This document shows, piece by piece, positions 35,087 to 40,988 of a stretch of 40,988 nucleotides of DNA (position 1 is the first letter of the stretch; the number at the start of each line of letters is the position of its first letter). The position numbers were made by a program, and so were the translations under genes. The notes beneath the pieces were generated by a model. It was given only the letters and a program-made list of their open reading frames with translations, was not told the DNA's origin and did no database searches. Source of the DNA: a virus; IMG/VR virus record IMGVR_UViG_3300034073_005187, positions 1 through 40,988 of that record. One strand, written 5' to 3'.

Positions 35087-35341
35087 GTGGAAAAATTCAT
35101 CGTGTCCGTCAACAGATTGCACGAAGACGAAGTCTCCTCCCTCTACGAAACGAAAAAATTGATTAGCATTCTCCTTGAGTCACGGGGATTTTTCCTGTGC
35201 TCTTCGGTAACGGAGGTGAGCGATGTACAAACCGATGACGATGGCGGCCTCGATAGACGTCGCCGTCATAAGGAACGCGATACCGACGGATCTAACCGAC
35301 AACGTCGCAACCCCCAACGGAAACAAAAAACCGTCCCCTAG
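35087..35341 (+). CDS. Small leaderless ORF upstream of AsnO-like gene
   Basis: 84 residues from GTG at 35087, directly after a strong promoter. The first 47 residues (MEKFIVSVNRLHEDEVSSLY, 'KKLISILLESRGFFLCSSVT') look like a normal protein, the rest is Arg-rich (RRRRHKERDTDGSNRQRRNP) because it overlaps the AsnO-like gene in another frame. This overlap of 119 bases is odd. The ORF may be a real leader protein, or the first part of a longer enzyme that was shifted. An alternative ending before the overlap is not found. Confidence 0.45.
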   Translation: MEKFIVSVNRLHEDEVSSLYETKKLISILLESRGFFLCSSVTEVSDVQTDDDGGLDRRRRHKERDTDGSNRQRRNPQRKQKTVP

Positions 35342-36035
35342 CGCGCTTCTTCCGAAGCTGAACGAATTCCTGTTGGATTACGTCGAAAAGTACGGAAAAC
35401 CGATCGCCTTCGCCAGGGAAAAAAACGGCGCACTGATACAGGACATCTACCCGATGCGGGAGGACGAGAAAATACAAATATCCTCCTCTTCGTCCGTCGT
35501 GTTGCAAATGCACACCGAAACCGCCTTCCACAAGTACAAACCGGATTGGGTGGTTCTTGCGTGCGTAAAGGGCGACAAAAAGGCAGAAACGCTGTACGCG
35601 ACACTCGACGAGATACTGCGTAATCTGGACGAGAAAACCATTTGGGATCTTCGTCAGCCCGAGTTCTTGACGACGATAGATCCCAGTTTTCTCCGGTCGG
35701 GGGAGAAGGATAGGGAAATAGTCGTCAGGCCGATATCGGGGTTCGGAGCCAACAAGTGGAACTTGATTTACGACGCCGACCTCATGAAGGGAATGACCGA
35801 CCAGGCTTCTTCCGCGCTCAAAAAACTCGGCATCGCAATAGCCAAATCCACCAGGAGCGTGGTCCTGAATACCGGCGACGTTCTGGTCATCAACAACAGA
35901 GTCGCCATTCACGGAAGGCGGCCGTTCAAAGCCCGCTACGACGGAACGGATCGTTGGTTGAAGAGAGTTTTGGTGCGAGAGACCATGCCGCCGCGTTCGG
36001 CGATGAAGGGCTTCGTGGTCGTCAGCGAGGCGTGA
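35223..36035 (+). CDS. AsnO-like (clavaminate-synthase family) 2OG-Fe(II) oxygenase
   Basis: 270 residues, GGAGGTG well placed before ATG. The sequence matches the Streptomyces L-asparagine 3-hydroxylase AsnO layout: 'FAREKNGALIQDIYPM', 'LQMHTETAFHKYKPDWVVLA' with ligands His97-x-Glu99, and 'LVINNRVAIHGRRPFKARYD', then 'GTDRWLKRVLVR', with His230 and Arg248. The early 'AVIRNAIPTDL' fits AsnO's N-terminal region, so the ORF seems complete. Members hydroxylate Asn or Arg in free or bound form. A sixth 2OG oxygenase here, but without nearby NRPS genes, so the target may be a peptide or small molecule. It overlaps a leader ORF. Confidence 0.88.
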   Translation: MYKPMTMAASIDVAVIRNAIPTDLTDNVATPNGNKKPSPSALLPKLNEFLLDYVEKYGKPIAFAREKNGALIQDIYPMREDEKIQISSSSSVVLQMHTETAFHKYKPDWVVLACVKGDKKAETLYATLDEILRNLDEKTIWDLRQPEFLTTIDPSFLRSGEKDREIVVRPISGFGANKWNLIYDADLMKGMTDQASSALKKLGIAIAKSTRSVVLNTGDVLVINNRVAIHGRRPFKARYDGTDRWLKRVLVRETMPPRSAMKGFVVVSEA

Positions 36036-36333
36036 GCAAGTACTCGTATTTCTTTCTTTCCCGATATTCCTTGCTTTTTTGTTTTTGGCAAATCCTGCAC
36101 CTTCGCACCCGAGAGTTTTTCTCGATGTACGTCTTGAACGAACCGTCGACGTACTCGTGTCCGTTCTTGCAGGATGAACGGTCGCGCGGATGGGGGCGTT
36201 TCGGATCGTGCCTGCCTCTCTTCGTCTCCCTGTTGACCAAACACGTCAAGCAGCAGTTGTAAACGCCATCGCCTACCACGACTCTCTTGGTGTTCTCGTT
36301 CGTGCGAACGTGACCGTTTCTGCAACGACTCAT
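36022..36333 (-). CDS. Zinc-finger/HNH-like protein
   Basis: 103 residues from the ATG at 36333, in an ATGA overlap. Two zinc sites are seen: 'CRNGHVRTNENT' with 'VYNCCLTCLVNRETKR', and 'SCKNGHEYVDGSFKTYIEKN' with 'RRCRICQKQKSKEYRERKK'. The second C-x-N-G-H ... CRxC block with a basic helix is found in N-terminal parts of phage HNH endonucleases; the HNH catalytic part itself is missing. Likely nucleic-acid binding. It ends 14 bases inside the convergent AsnO-like gene. Confidence 0.75.
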   Translation of the reverse strand: MSRCRNGHVRTNENTKRVVVGDGVYNCCLTCLVNRETKRGRHDPKRPHPRDRSSCKNGHEYVDGSFKTYIEKNSRVRRCRICQKQKSKEYRERKKYEYLLTPR

Positions 36334-36467
36334 CCTTCGCTCCCGAACGTCTCGCAATGGAGAAGATATTCCTCGGCCTGGGCCACGAGGAAGTCCTCGT
36401 AAAGTGCGAGGACCTCCTCTCTTTCATCCCGCCCGAGTCCGTCGAGATTCACCTTCGGAGGAGTCAT
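36330..36467 (-). CDS. Small acidic protein
   Basis: 45 residues (MTPPKVNLDGLGRDEREEVL, 'ALYEDFLVAQAEEYLLHCET'). ATGA overlap with the gene before and after it, so it is part of a chain of coupled genes 37716-36022. It is predicted to be a single acidic helix. The longer ORF in this frame starts inside the next gene and is rejected. Function unknown. Confidence 0.6.
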   Translation of the reverse strand: MTPPKVNLDGLGRDEREEVLALYEDFLVAQAEEYLLHCETFGSEG

Positions 36468-37474
36468 CCAATCCTCGTCCACGTACCGCAACGCGAGCTC
36501 TGGAACCCGTAGTCCCCGGAAAGAATCTGCACGATGACCTCGCTGCCGTCGGCGTTGTCGTTGTCCAAAATGTCGCTCAATTCTCCGCCGAATCCCGAGA
36601 GACGAGCCCAGTAGCAACTTCCGGCGGTGGTGGTCTTGTAAATTCCCGGCTGAACGTCGCCGCCCACCCTCCAAAACCCGTTACCGAAAGACGAAGTGGG
36701 ATTGGGCGAATACGGAGACCAGGTGCCGCAACGAGACGACTTGAAACCTGCGTCGCCGGATTTGATCTCGACGATGGCCCTTCCGTTCACGTTCTCGTTG
36801 GCGATAATGTCGCTCAACGAACCGGAGAAACCGCTCATTCGCTCCCAGTAGCAACTACCCGAAGTGGAGCTCTGATAGAGACCGGGAGCGACGTCCACCC
36901 CGACCCTGAAGGTTCCGTTACCGAAGGTCGTGCGCTGACCCTGAGGTTGCGTCGTCGTGGTGGTTCGAACGGTCGTGGTGGTCGAACTCACTACGGTCGT
37001 GGTCGTTGTGGTTCCGATCCATCCGATGGTCACGGCAGGCGTCGTGGCGAATCCGCCGATTCCCAGCGAATTACCGGCGGCCACCCTGAACTCGTAGGTC
37101 ACCCCACCGACCAAGTTGGAAACGCTCGCCGAAAGGTTGTTGATCGGAAGATCCGCGATCCTTCGCCAACTCGGCTGAGCCGAGGAACGAATCTCCACGG
37201 CGAAATAAGTCGCAACCGGATTTCCCCACGTCACGGGATTTCCCCACGTGAGCGAAAAGGTGGATGCGTCGAAAAGAATAGAGCGCACGTCGCCAGGTGC
37301 GGCCTTGGTGCGCACCCAAGTCAACTTGCCCTTCCTGCGAACGCACTTGAGCCCGCGGGAATTGTCGACTTGACCGACCTTCGTGCACCTTTTCGGCGCC
37401 GAGGCATCGGCGGCCGAGGGAAGGACGGCGAGAAGGGAGAGTGCGAGCGCCGATGCGACGATCCGATTTCTCAT
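36464..37474 (-). CDS. Secreted protein with FN3, Thr-linker and two paired C-terminal repeats
   Basis: 336 residues. Residues 1-25 are a signal peptide (VASALALSLLAVLPSAADAS). 'CTKVGQVDNSRGLKCVRRKG' is an actinobacterial secreted-protein block. An FN3-like domain (about 70-155), a Thr linker ('TTTTTTVVSSTTTTVRTTTT', about 155-178) and two copies of about 70 residues ('GNGTFRVGVDVAPGLYQSST' and 'GNGFWRVGGDVQPGIYKTTT', each with 'CYW.R.SGF.G.LSDI' and 'SSRCGTW') follow. The repeats resemble domains in secreted proteins of actinobacteria. It may act on the host surface after infection, or be a host gene picked up. Confidence 0.8.
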   Translation of the reverse strand: MRNRIVASALALSLLAVLPSAADASAPKRCTKVGQVDNSRGLKCVRRKGKLTWVRTKAAPGDVRSILFDASTFSLTWGNPVTWGNPVATYFAVEIRSSAQPSWRRIADLPINNLSASVSNLVGGVTYEFRVAAGNSLGIGGFATTPAVTIGWIGTTTTTTVVSSTTTTVRTTTTTQPQGQRTTFGNGTFRVGVDVAPGLYQSSTSGSCYWERMSGFSGSLSDIIANENVNGRAIVEIKSGDAGFKSSRCGTWSPYSPNPTSSFGNGFWRVGGDVQPGIYKTTTAGSCYWARLSGFGGELSDILDNDNADGSEVIVQILSGDYGFQSSRCGTWTRIG

Positions 37475-37716
37475 TTCGACGACGCTTTCGTTTCCTTGCC
37501 CGACAAAGCCTCGTACTCCGACTTGTAGAGCGCATTGAATTCGTCCTTGTGGGAATGGGCGAGAACGACGAGCGCCCTGCGACGAGCCTCGGCTCTCATC
37601 CTGTTCTTCGCCCGCTGTTCGGCGATGCGCTTCGCCTTCTCCGCCTCGGGAAGGGGTTTGCGTCCGCGCTTGTTGGCGCCCGCGGCGACGATCTTTTCAT
37701 AAGCCGTTTTTTTCAT
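37471..37716 (-). CDS. Small basic protein with AT-hook-like motif
   Basis: 81 residues, AAAGGT before ATG. 'ANKRGRKPLPEAEKAKRIAE' has an AT-hook-like G-R-K-P core, and 'AEARRRALVVLAHSHKDEFN', 'ALYKSEYEAL' is a helix pair common in small actinophage proteins. Likely DNA-binding. It begins the chain of minus-strand genes to 36022 and has its own promoter, TTGTTT-N17-TAGTTT. Confidence 0.75.
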   Translation of the reverse strand: MKKTAYEKIVAAGANKRGRKPLPEAEKAKRIAEQRAKNRMRAEARRRALVVLAHSHKDEFNALYKSEYEALSGKETKASSK

Positions 37717-37750
37717 GTTCTACCTTTCGTGAGTAACTACTACGAAAAGC

Positions 37751-37779
37751 AAACTAACCAATCCCGAGACAAAAAACAA
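37751..37779 (-). promoter_or_regulatory. TTGTTT-N17-TAGTTT promoter for 37716 gene
   Basis: On the minus strand the -35 TTGTTT (37774-37779) and -10 TAGTTT (37751-37756) are 17 bases apart. The ATG at 37716 follows after a leader of about 30 bases that has a ribosome-binding site. Confidence 0.5.
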
Positions 37780-37795
37780 CCCCGATTCAAAAAGC

Positions 37796-37824
37796 TTGCT
37801 TTTCCAGATATTTCCGGTTAGGTT
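37796..37824 (+). promoter_or_regulatory. TTGCTT-N17-TAGGTT promoter for 37833 gene
   Basis: TTGCTT at 37796-37801 and TAGGTT at 37819-37824 with a 17-base spacer. The GTG at 37833 starts eight bases after the -10, so the transcript is almost leaderless. Divergent from the promoter at 37751-37779. Confidence 0.55.
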
Positions 37825-37832
37825 GTTCAACC

Positions 37833-38276
37833 GTGAGCGTTTCCGAGAACAGGTTGCCGACGGCGACCGAAGAGCACAAGTGCGACGAGTGCGGACGGCC
37901 GATCAAGCTGTTCGCCGACGACATGTACAAGGGCGAGCACTCCTACAAGCAGGTCGTCGGAGGAGTATGCCTCGACTTCTCGGGCGGATACGAGGAATTC
38001 AACGACCTCTGCGGCCAATTCGCATCGGGGGAGAACTTCATCGACGGGTACGTGGCGCTTTGCCACGATTGCACCGTCCTGCTCTATAGCGCCATCCCGA
38101 ACGCCGTAAAGAAGTTCGGTTTCGGGCTCCATACGCCCGACGACGAAAATTCGGACAAACCTTGCTGCCGATGGTCTTGGACCCTGAAGAAGATCGACGG
38201 AGAACTGAGGCTGTTCGTACCCGACGATACGGCCGAGCATTGGATCCCGGCCCCCGATGAGAAGCCCGAAAACTGA
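37833..38276 (+). CDS. Unknown protein with zinc-ribbon-like start
   Basis: 147 residues from GTG at 37833. 'HKCDECGRPIKLFADDMYKG' near the start and 'VALCHDCTVLLYSAIPNAVK' later give two CxxC pairs that could bind zinc. The rest ('CCRWSWTLKKIDGELRLFVP') looks like a small alpha-beta domain. Proteins of this shape are found in actinophages without known function. The Vsr-like gene starts inside its last 20 bases. Confidence 0.75.
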   Translation: MSVSENRLPTATEEHKCDECGRPIKLFADDMYKGEHSYKQVVGGVCLDFSGGYEEFNDLCGQFASGENFIDGYVALCHDCTVLLYSAIPNAVKKFGFGLHTPDDENSDKPCCRWSWTLKKIDGELRLFVPDDTAEHWIPAPDEKPEN

Positions 38277-38688
38277 CCCCGCTACGAGCGCCAGGATGCG
38301 CCTGGTGCGTACGAGGGGTACTACCCCCGAGAAAGCCTTCAGGAGCGTTCTGAGGGCCTCTGGGACGCGTTATAGGTCGAATTGGAGGCAACTGCCCGGC
38401 ACCCCCGATTTCGTCCTCCCTGAGCATCGTACGGCGGTATTCGTGCACGGCTGCTTCTGGCACGCCTGCTCCAAGTGCAAGTCCGTCCCCAAGCGCAATC
38501 GGGCCTTCTGGAAGGCCAAGCTGGAGGCGAACCGTCGGCGGGACGCCCGCAAACTGAGGGCTCTCCAACGGGCCGGCTGGAGGACCCTCGTTCTTTGGGA
38601 GCACGATTCCGAAAAACGGATGAACGAGCGCCTTATGTCATTCCTTGGTTCCCGATCCCGACGGAGGGTCGGCAGACGACTCGGATAA
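38257..38688 (+). CDS. Vsr-like very-short-patch repair endonuclease
   Basis: 143 residues, start inside the end of the previous gene. 'RMRLVRTRGTTPEKAFRSVL', 'TRYRSNWRQLPGTPDFVLPE' (Asp of the G-x-P-D core), 'TAVFVHGCFWHACSKCKS' (two His and Cys for metal binding) and 'NRRRDARKLRALQRAGWRTL' are the hallmarks of Vsr. In E. coli Vsr nicks T:G mismatches made by deamination of methylated C. No DNA cytosine methyltransferase is seen in the window, so its partner is unknown. The C-terminal tail is very Arg-rich. It may act in host-DNA attack or self-repair. Confidence 0.9.
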   Translation: MRSPKTDPATSARMRLVRTRGTTPEKAFRSVLRASGTRYRSNWRQLPGTPDFVLPEHRTAVFVHGCFWHACSKCKSVPKRNRAFWKAKLEANRRRDARKLRALQRAGWRTLVLWEHDSEKRMNERLMSFLGSRSRRRVGRRLG

Positions 38689-38694
38689 ATCCGA
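38681..38694. promoter_or_regulatory. Palindrome TCGGATAAATCCGA, first of three copies
   Basis: A perfect 14-bp palindrome (TCGGAT-AA-ATCCGA) at the end of the vsr-like gene, including its stop codon. Similar sites lie at 39219-39232 (one mismatch) and 39266-39279 (fewer matches). All share TCGGATAAATC. They look like operators of one repressor. Confidence 0.5.
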
Positions 38695-38732
38695 ACGACG
38701 GAAAGAAGGCGTAGGTATATAAGATGAGGGCT

Positions 38733-39194
38733 ATGAACGAAGAGAAACGAGAGTACTGGCTGATGTGCTATCCGGACCAGGTGGACGACGCACCCGAGAA
38801 AGGACTCGGACCTCGCCATTTCTACGCCGAGGCCGGCGATTCCGGTCCCATCTATTCGCTCTCGCTGATGCCGAACTCCAAGAGCGCCGCCGGTCTGCTC
38901 AAGTTCGTCGGAGGTCGCAGGTTCGACGGAACGAGAACCATATTCGCCGAGAACGGAAAGAGATACGAGGTTCCCGAGTACGAGCAGTTCGATCGCGCGA
39001 CTTGCGTGAGAGTCGACGCCGACGCACTCGTCGAATCCGGTCTCGCCGAGATCGTCGAGGAGAACGATCCATTCGGTGCGATCAAACTCGTCGCCAAATC
39101 ACCGGACTTGCCCGCCTCCTGCCTGATCGAGTTCGTCGAGCACAAACTCTCCGATCCGACCGTTCCGTCGTTCGACGCTCCGCCCGGGGCGTGA
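38733..39194 (+). CDS. Unknown protein
   Basis: 153 residues from the ATG at 38733, preferred to 38724 because TAAGAT lies seven bases upstream. 'YWLMCYPDQVDDAPEKGLGP', 'GPIYSLSLMPNSKSAAGLLK', 'FDGTRTIFAENGKRYEVPEY' and 'ASCLIEFVEHKLSDPTVPSF' suggest an alpha-beta protein, with no recognisable motif. It follows the vsr-like gene behind a palindrome, and is the last likely gene before the repeat region. Function unknown. Confidence 0.7.
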   Translation: MNEEKREYWLMCYPDQVDDAPEKGLGPRHFYAEAGDSGPIYSLSLMPNSKSAAGLLKFVGGRRFDGTRTIFAENGKRYEVPEYEQFDRATCVRVDADALVESGLAEIVEENDPFGAIKLVAKSPDLPASCLIEFVEHKLSDPTVPSFDAPPGA

Positions 39195-39372
39195 CCCGGA
39201 CGCACCGGCGATCCCCGATCGGATAAATCCGGCGACGAATAGGTCGTCTTCGATTTTTGAGCGGATCGGATAAATCAGAATCGCTTCGGCCGCTCCAACA
39301 CCGACGTGTGAGCGCCCACACCGAACGCCTGTTCGCAAAAAGTTCGAACGCCTGTTCGCCCCCACGGGTGGC
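39195..39372. other. Intergenic region with operator-like palindromes
   Basis: No gene is seen. It contains TCGGATAAATCCGG at 39219-39232 and TCGGATAAATCAGA at 39266-39279 (copies of the palindrome at 38681) and then two LexA-like boxes (39322-39358). The DNA then passes into the low-complexity region. Confidence 0.7.
39322..39358. promoter_or_regulatory. Two LexA/SOS-box-like sites
   Basis: CGAAC-GCCT-GTTCG occurs at 39322-39335 and 39345-39358, starts 23 bases apart (about two helix turns). Both fully match the CGAAC-N4-GTTCG core of LexA sites in actinobacteria and Firmicutes. A third site is at 40960-40973. Confidence 0.6.
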
Positions 39373-40585
39373 GCTCATCACGCTCGTCGCACCTCGTCGC
39401 ACGACGCTCGTCGTGTCGCACCTCGTCGTCACACCACCCTCGTCGTGTCGCCTCGTCACGCTCGTCGTGTCGCATCACGCTCGCCTCGTCACGCTCTTCG
39501 TGTCGTCGTCGCACGCTTCGCAACACACACTCGTCTCACCTCGTCTCATCACACACACTCGTCACACTCGTCTCACTTCGTCTCGTCACACCACACTCGT
39601 CACACCACACACCACACTCGTCACACACCTCGTCGTCGTGTCGTGTAGCACCCTCGTCGTGTCGCACTCGTGTTGTGTCGCACCCTCGTCGTGTCGTCGT
39701 CGTGTCGCACCACGCTCGTCGTGTCGTGCGTCGTCGTGTCGCACACACGCTTCGCACCTCGTCGCACACGCCTCGTCGCACCACGCTCGTCGTCGTGTCT
39801 CGTGTCGTCACCGTGTCGTGTCGCACCACACGCCTCGTCGTGCCTCGCACCACACGCCACACCCCCCCTCGTGTCGTCGTGTCCCCTCGTGTCGTCGTGC
39901 CGTCGTGCCTCGCAACTCGCCACGGGAGAGGTGCGTCGTCGCATAGGCGTCGTACACGACACCCCCCCGATACACGACACCCTCGTACACCACCCTCGTC
40001 GTACACCACCCTCGTCGTACACGCCACCTCGTACGCCACTCTCGTAGCACACCACCCTCGTCGTCGTGTCGCACACACCACTCGTCGTACACCCCTCGCA
40101 CACCCCCCTTCGTACACCCTCGCCACACACCCTCGTCGTCGCCACTTCGTCGTCGCCTCGCAACTCGCCACGGAGGCGCCACGGAGAGGCTCGCCACTCG
40201 TGTAGCACCACCACCTCGTCGTCGTGTCGTCGCAGGTGACGCCCCTCGTGACCCGACACGATCGACACACACCACACACCTAGTCGCCTCGCACCTAGCG
40301 TCGTACCACGCTCGTCGTGTCGCACCCTCGTAGCGTCACGCTCGTCGTCGTGTCGTGCGTCGTCGTGTGCCTCGTGTCGTGAGCGTCGCACAACGCTCGT
40401 CGTGAGCCTCGTGCCGTGTGCGTGTCTCGTCGTCGCTCGTGAGCGTCGTGCCTCGTCGTCGTACCTCGTAGCACCTCGTGCTACGCCGTGTCGTGCCTCG
40501 CCTCGTGTCGTGCCTCGTCGTGAGCGTGTCCCCTCGTCGAACTCGCCACGGCGACACGGCGTGTCGTCGCTCGTTCGTGTCCGTA
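39373..40585. repeat. Low-complexity CTCGTCGTGTCGCAC-type repeat region
   Basis: About 1.2 kb made of irregular, degenerate units such as CTCGTCGTGTCGCAC, CACACCAC and CTCGTC. On the plus strand purines are almost never adjacent, A occurs almost only between Cs, and CpG is very frequent. Long open frames exist on both strands (up to 327 codons) only because the vocabulary excludes stops; their translations are Arg/His/Thr/Asp-rich or Ser/Arg-rich noise. Short unique islands are embedded, with GCCTCGCAACTCGCCACGG at 39907-39925 and again at 40155-40173, and AACTCGCCACGG a third time near 40538. No gene, RNA or CRISPR pattern is supported. Confidence 0.85.
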
Positions 40586-40640
40586 CACGACGAAGGCTCG
40601 CCACCGTCGGAGGGCGACGGTAGCGAGCCTCGTTGCCGTG

Positions 40641-40844
40641 CTAGGCGTTCAGCCCCCACACTCGCAACCAAGTGTCGGCTAGCACCTGAGCCTGCGTCTC
40701 GTTCAGGCAGGGAATCGTGACGATGTGACTGTCCGAACTGTCGCCAGTCGGACTGCTCAACCACACCTCAACGGTGTCCCCGTTCGTGACGATGGTGCGA
40801 GGCGTACCCCTCATCGCCACCTTGTCTCGTGTCTGCGTGTTCAC
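40641..40844 (-). CDS. Unknown small protein
   Basis: 67 residues from GTG at 40844 with AGGAG eight bases upstream. 'TPRTIVTNGDTVEVWLSSPT', 'HIVTIPCLNETQAQVLADTW', then 'LRVWGLNA' suggests a small alpha-beta fold. No family recognised. It is the last gene, behind a strong promoter with an operator-like palindrome and a leader hairpin, so it is probably expressed early and regulated. Confidence 0.75.
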   Translation of the reverse strand: MNTQTRDKVAMRGTPRTIVTNGDTVEVWLSSPTGDSSDSHIVTIPCLNETQAQVLADTWLRVWGLNA

Positions 40845-40864
40845 TTTCTTTCTCCTTGTCTCGT

Positions 40865-40882
40865 GTTGGGCTTGTTCCCAAC
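40865..40882 (-). other. Leader hairpin of 40641-40844 transcript
   Basis: GTTGGG-CTTGTT-CCCAAC is a perfect six-pair stem with six-base loop, between the promoter at 40890-40918 and the ribosome-binding site. It may stabilise the mRNA or act in regulation; it is too short to call a terminator. Confidence 0.45.
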
Positions 40883-40889
40883 GAACACA

Positions 40890-40918
40890 ACCTTAGGGCA
40901 AGTTCTGCCCCAAGTCAA
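40890..40918 (-). promoter_or_regulatory. TTGACT-N17-TAAGGT promoter with overlapping operator
   Basis: On the minus strand -35 TTGACT (40913-40918) and -10 TAAGGT (40890-40895) are 17 bases apart. The spacer and edges form a near-perfect inverted repeat: CTTAGGGCA (40892-40900), five bases, TGCCCCAAG (40906-40914), with one mismatch in nine. A repressor bound there would block the polymerase. Confidence 0.65.
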
Positions 40919-40959
40919 GTCCTGCGTGTGACGATTGCGTGACTTTCTCGCAGGCTCGG

Positions 40960-40973
40960 CGAACGCTCGTTCG
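40960..40973. promoter_or_regulatory. LexA/SOS-box-like site (third)
   Basis: CGAAC-GCTC-GTTCG matches the CGAAC-N4-GTTCG core fully. It lies upstream of the promoter for the last gene, near the right end of the window. Confidence 0.5.
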
Positions 40974-40988
40974 GTCGCCCCACCCCCC

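Noticed and set aside
36404-37528. Plus-strand 374-codon ORF
   Set aside because: It is antisense to the secreted Thr-linker protein and its translation is Arg/Gly-rich without a domain.
39373-40585. CRISPR-like repeat array
   Set aside because: Units have no constant length, no unique spacers of similar size and no cas genes are near.
39373-40604. Long ORFs (up to 327 codons minus strand, 229 codons plus strand) in the low-complexity region
   Set aside because: Their translations are repetitive noise from the restricted DNA vocabulary, overlap each other in several frames and lack start signals.

Overview
The window looks like one contiguous piece of a tailed double-stranded DNA phage genome, or an end of one. 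It carries a large tail-fibre and adhesin region, a lysis module, a class II ribonucleotide reductase, two tRNA genes, several DNA-repair or nuclease-like genes and many tightly packed small genes whose start and stop codons overlap (ATGA, GTGA, TAATG). No capsid, terminase, portal, polymerase or integrase gene is seen, so this is only part of a genome. The host is probably a high-GC Gram-positive bacterium, possibly of the Acidimicrobiia type. The signs are long Thr-rich linkers in signal-peptide-bearing proteins, endolysins of the GH25 and M15 types, actinobacterial-type LexA boxes (CGAAC-N4-GTTCG), and many start codons lying exactly 6 to 8 bases after a TANNNT -10 box, as in leaderless actinobacterial transcripts. 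The host assignment is inference.

Layout. Positions 1-12345 (plus strand) are a compact operon of tail-fibre or adhesin genes: a peptidase S74-type chaperone end, collagen-like and glycine-rich fibres, an Mtd_N-like module, repeated small virion-like proteins and one inserted GIY-YIG endonuclease. Positions 12355-18003 hold modification genes: a GT-B glycosyltransferase, a DUF6065-like protein, four prolyl-4-hydroxylase-like 2OG-Fe(II) oxygenases and a Skp1-type (PF11397-like) GlcNAc-transferase. Next on the minus strand come a protein with an FN3 domain, a PPPF repeat and a Cys-rich tail (18031-18675) and another fibre (18672-19784). Positions 19914-23344 encode a small membrane peptide and a 1112-residue surface protein. 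Positions 23431-25982 are the lysis cassette: M15 peptidase, coiled-coil membrane protein, holin-like proteins, lipoprotein, GH25 lysozyme. Positions 26078-30408 hold small regulators, a methyltransferase / PhyH-dioxygenase / glycosyltransferase operon and a Pyr_excise-like protein. Positions 30405-36035 hold a secreted transglycosylase, the class II RNR, zinc-finger proteins, tRNAs with anticodons UAU and CAU, a nuclease-like gene and an asparagine-oxygenase-like enzyme. Positions 36022-39194 hold small basic and zinc proteins, a secreted Thr-linker protein, a Vsr-like endonuclease and unknown genes. Positions 39195-40640 hold no convincing gene: repeated operator-like palindromes, two LexA-like boxes and about 1.2 kb of low-complexity DNA. 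A last small gene with a strong promoter and operator, and a third LexA-like box, close the window.

The main hypothesis is that the phage builds post-translationally modified fibres. Collagen-like Gly-Pro-Thr tracts and a Pro-rich PPPF repeat are encoded within 20 kb of four hydroxylase-like enzymes and a glycosyltransferase of the family whose best-known member adds GlcNAc to hydroxyproline. With the PhyH-like and AsnO-like enzymes the window holds six 2OG-dependent oxygenase-like genes, which is unusually many.
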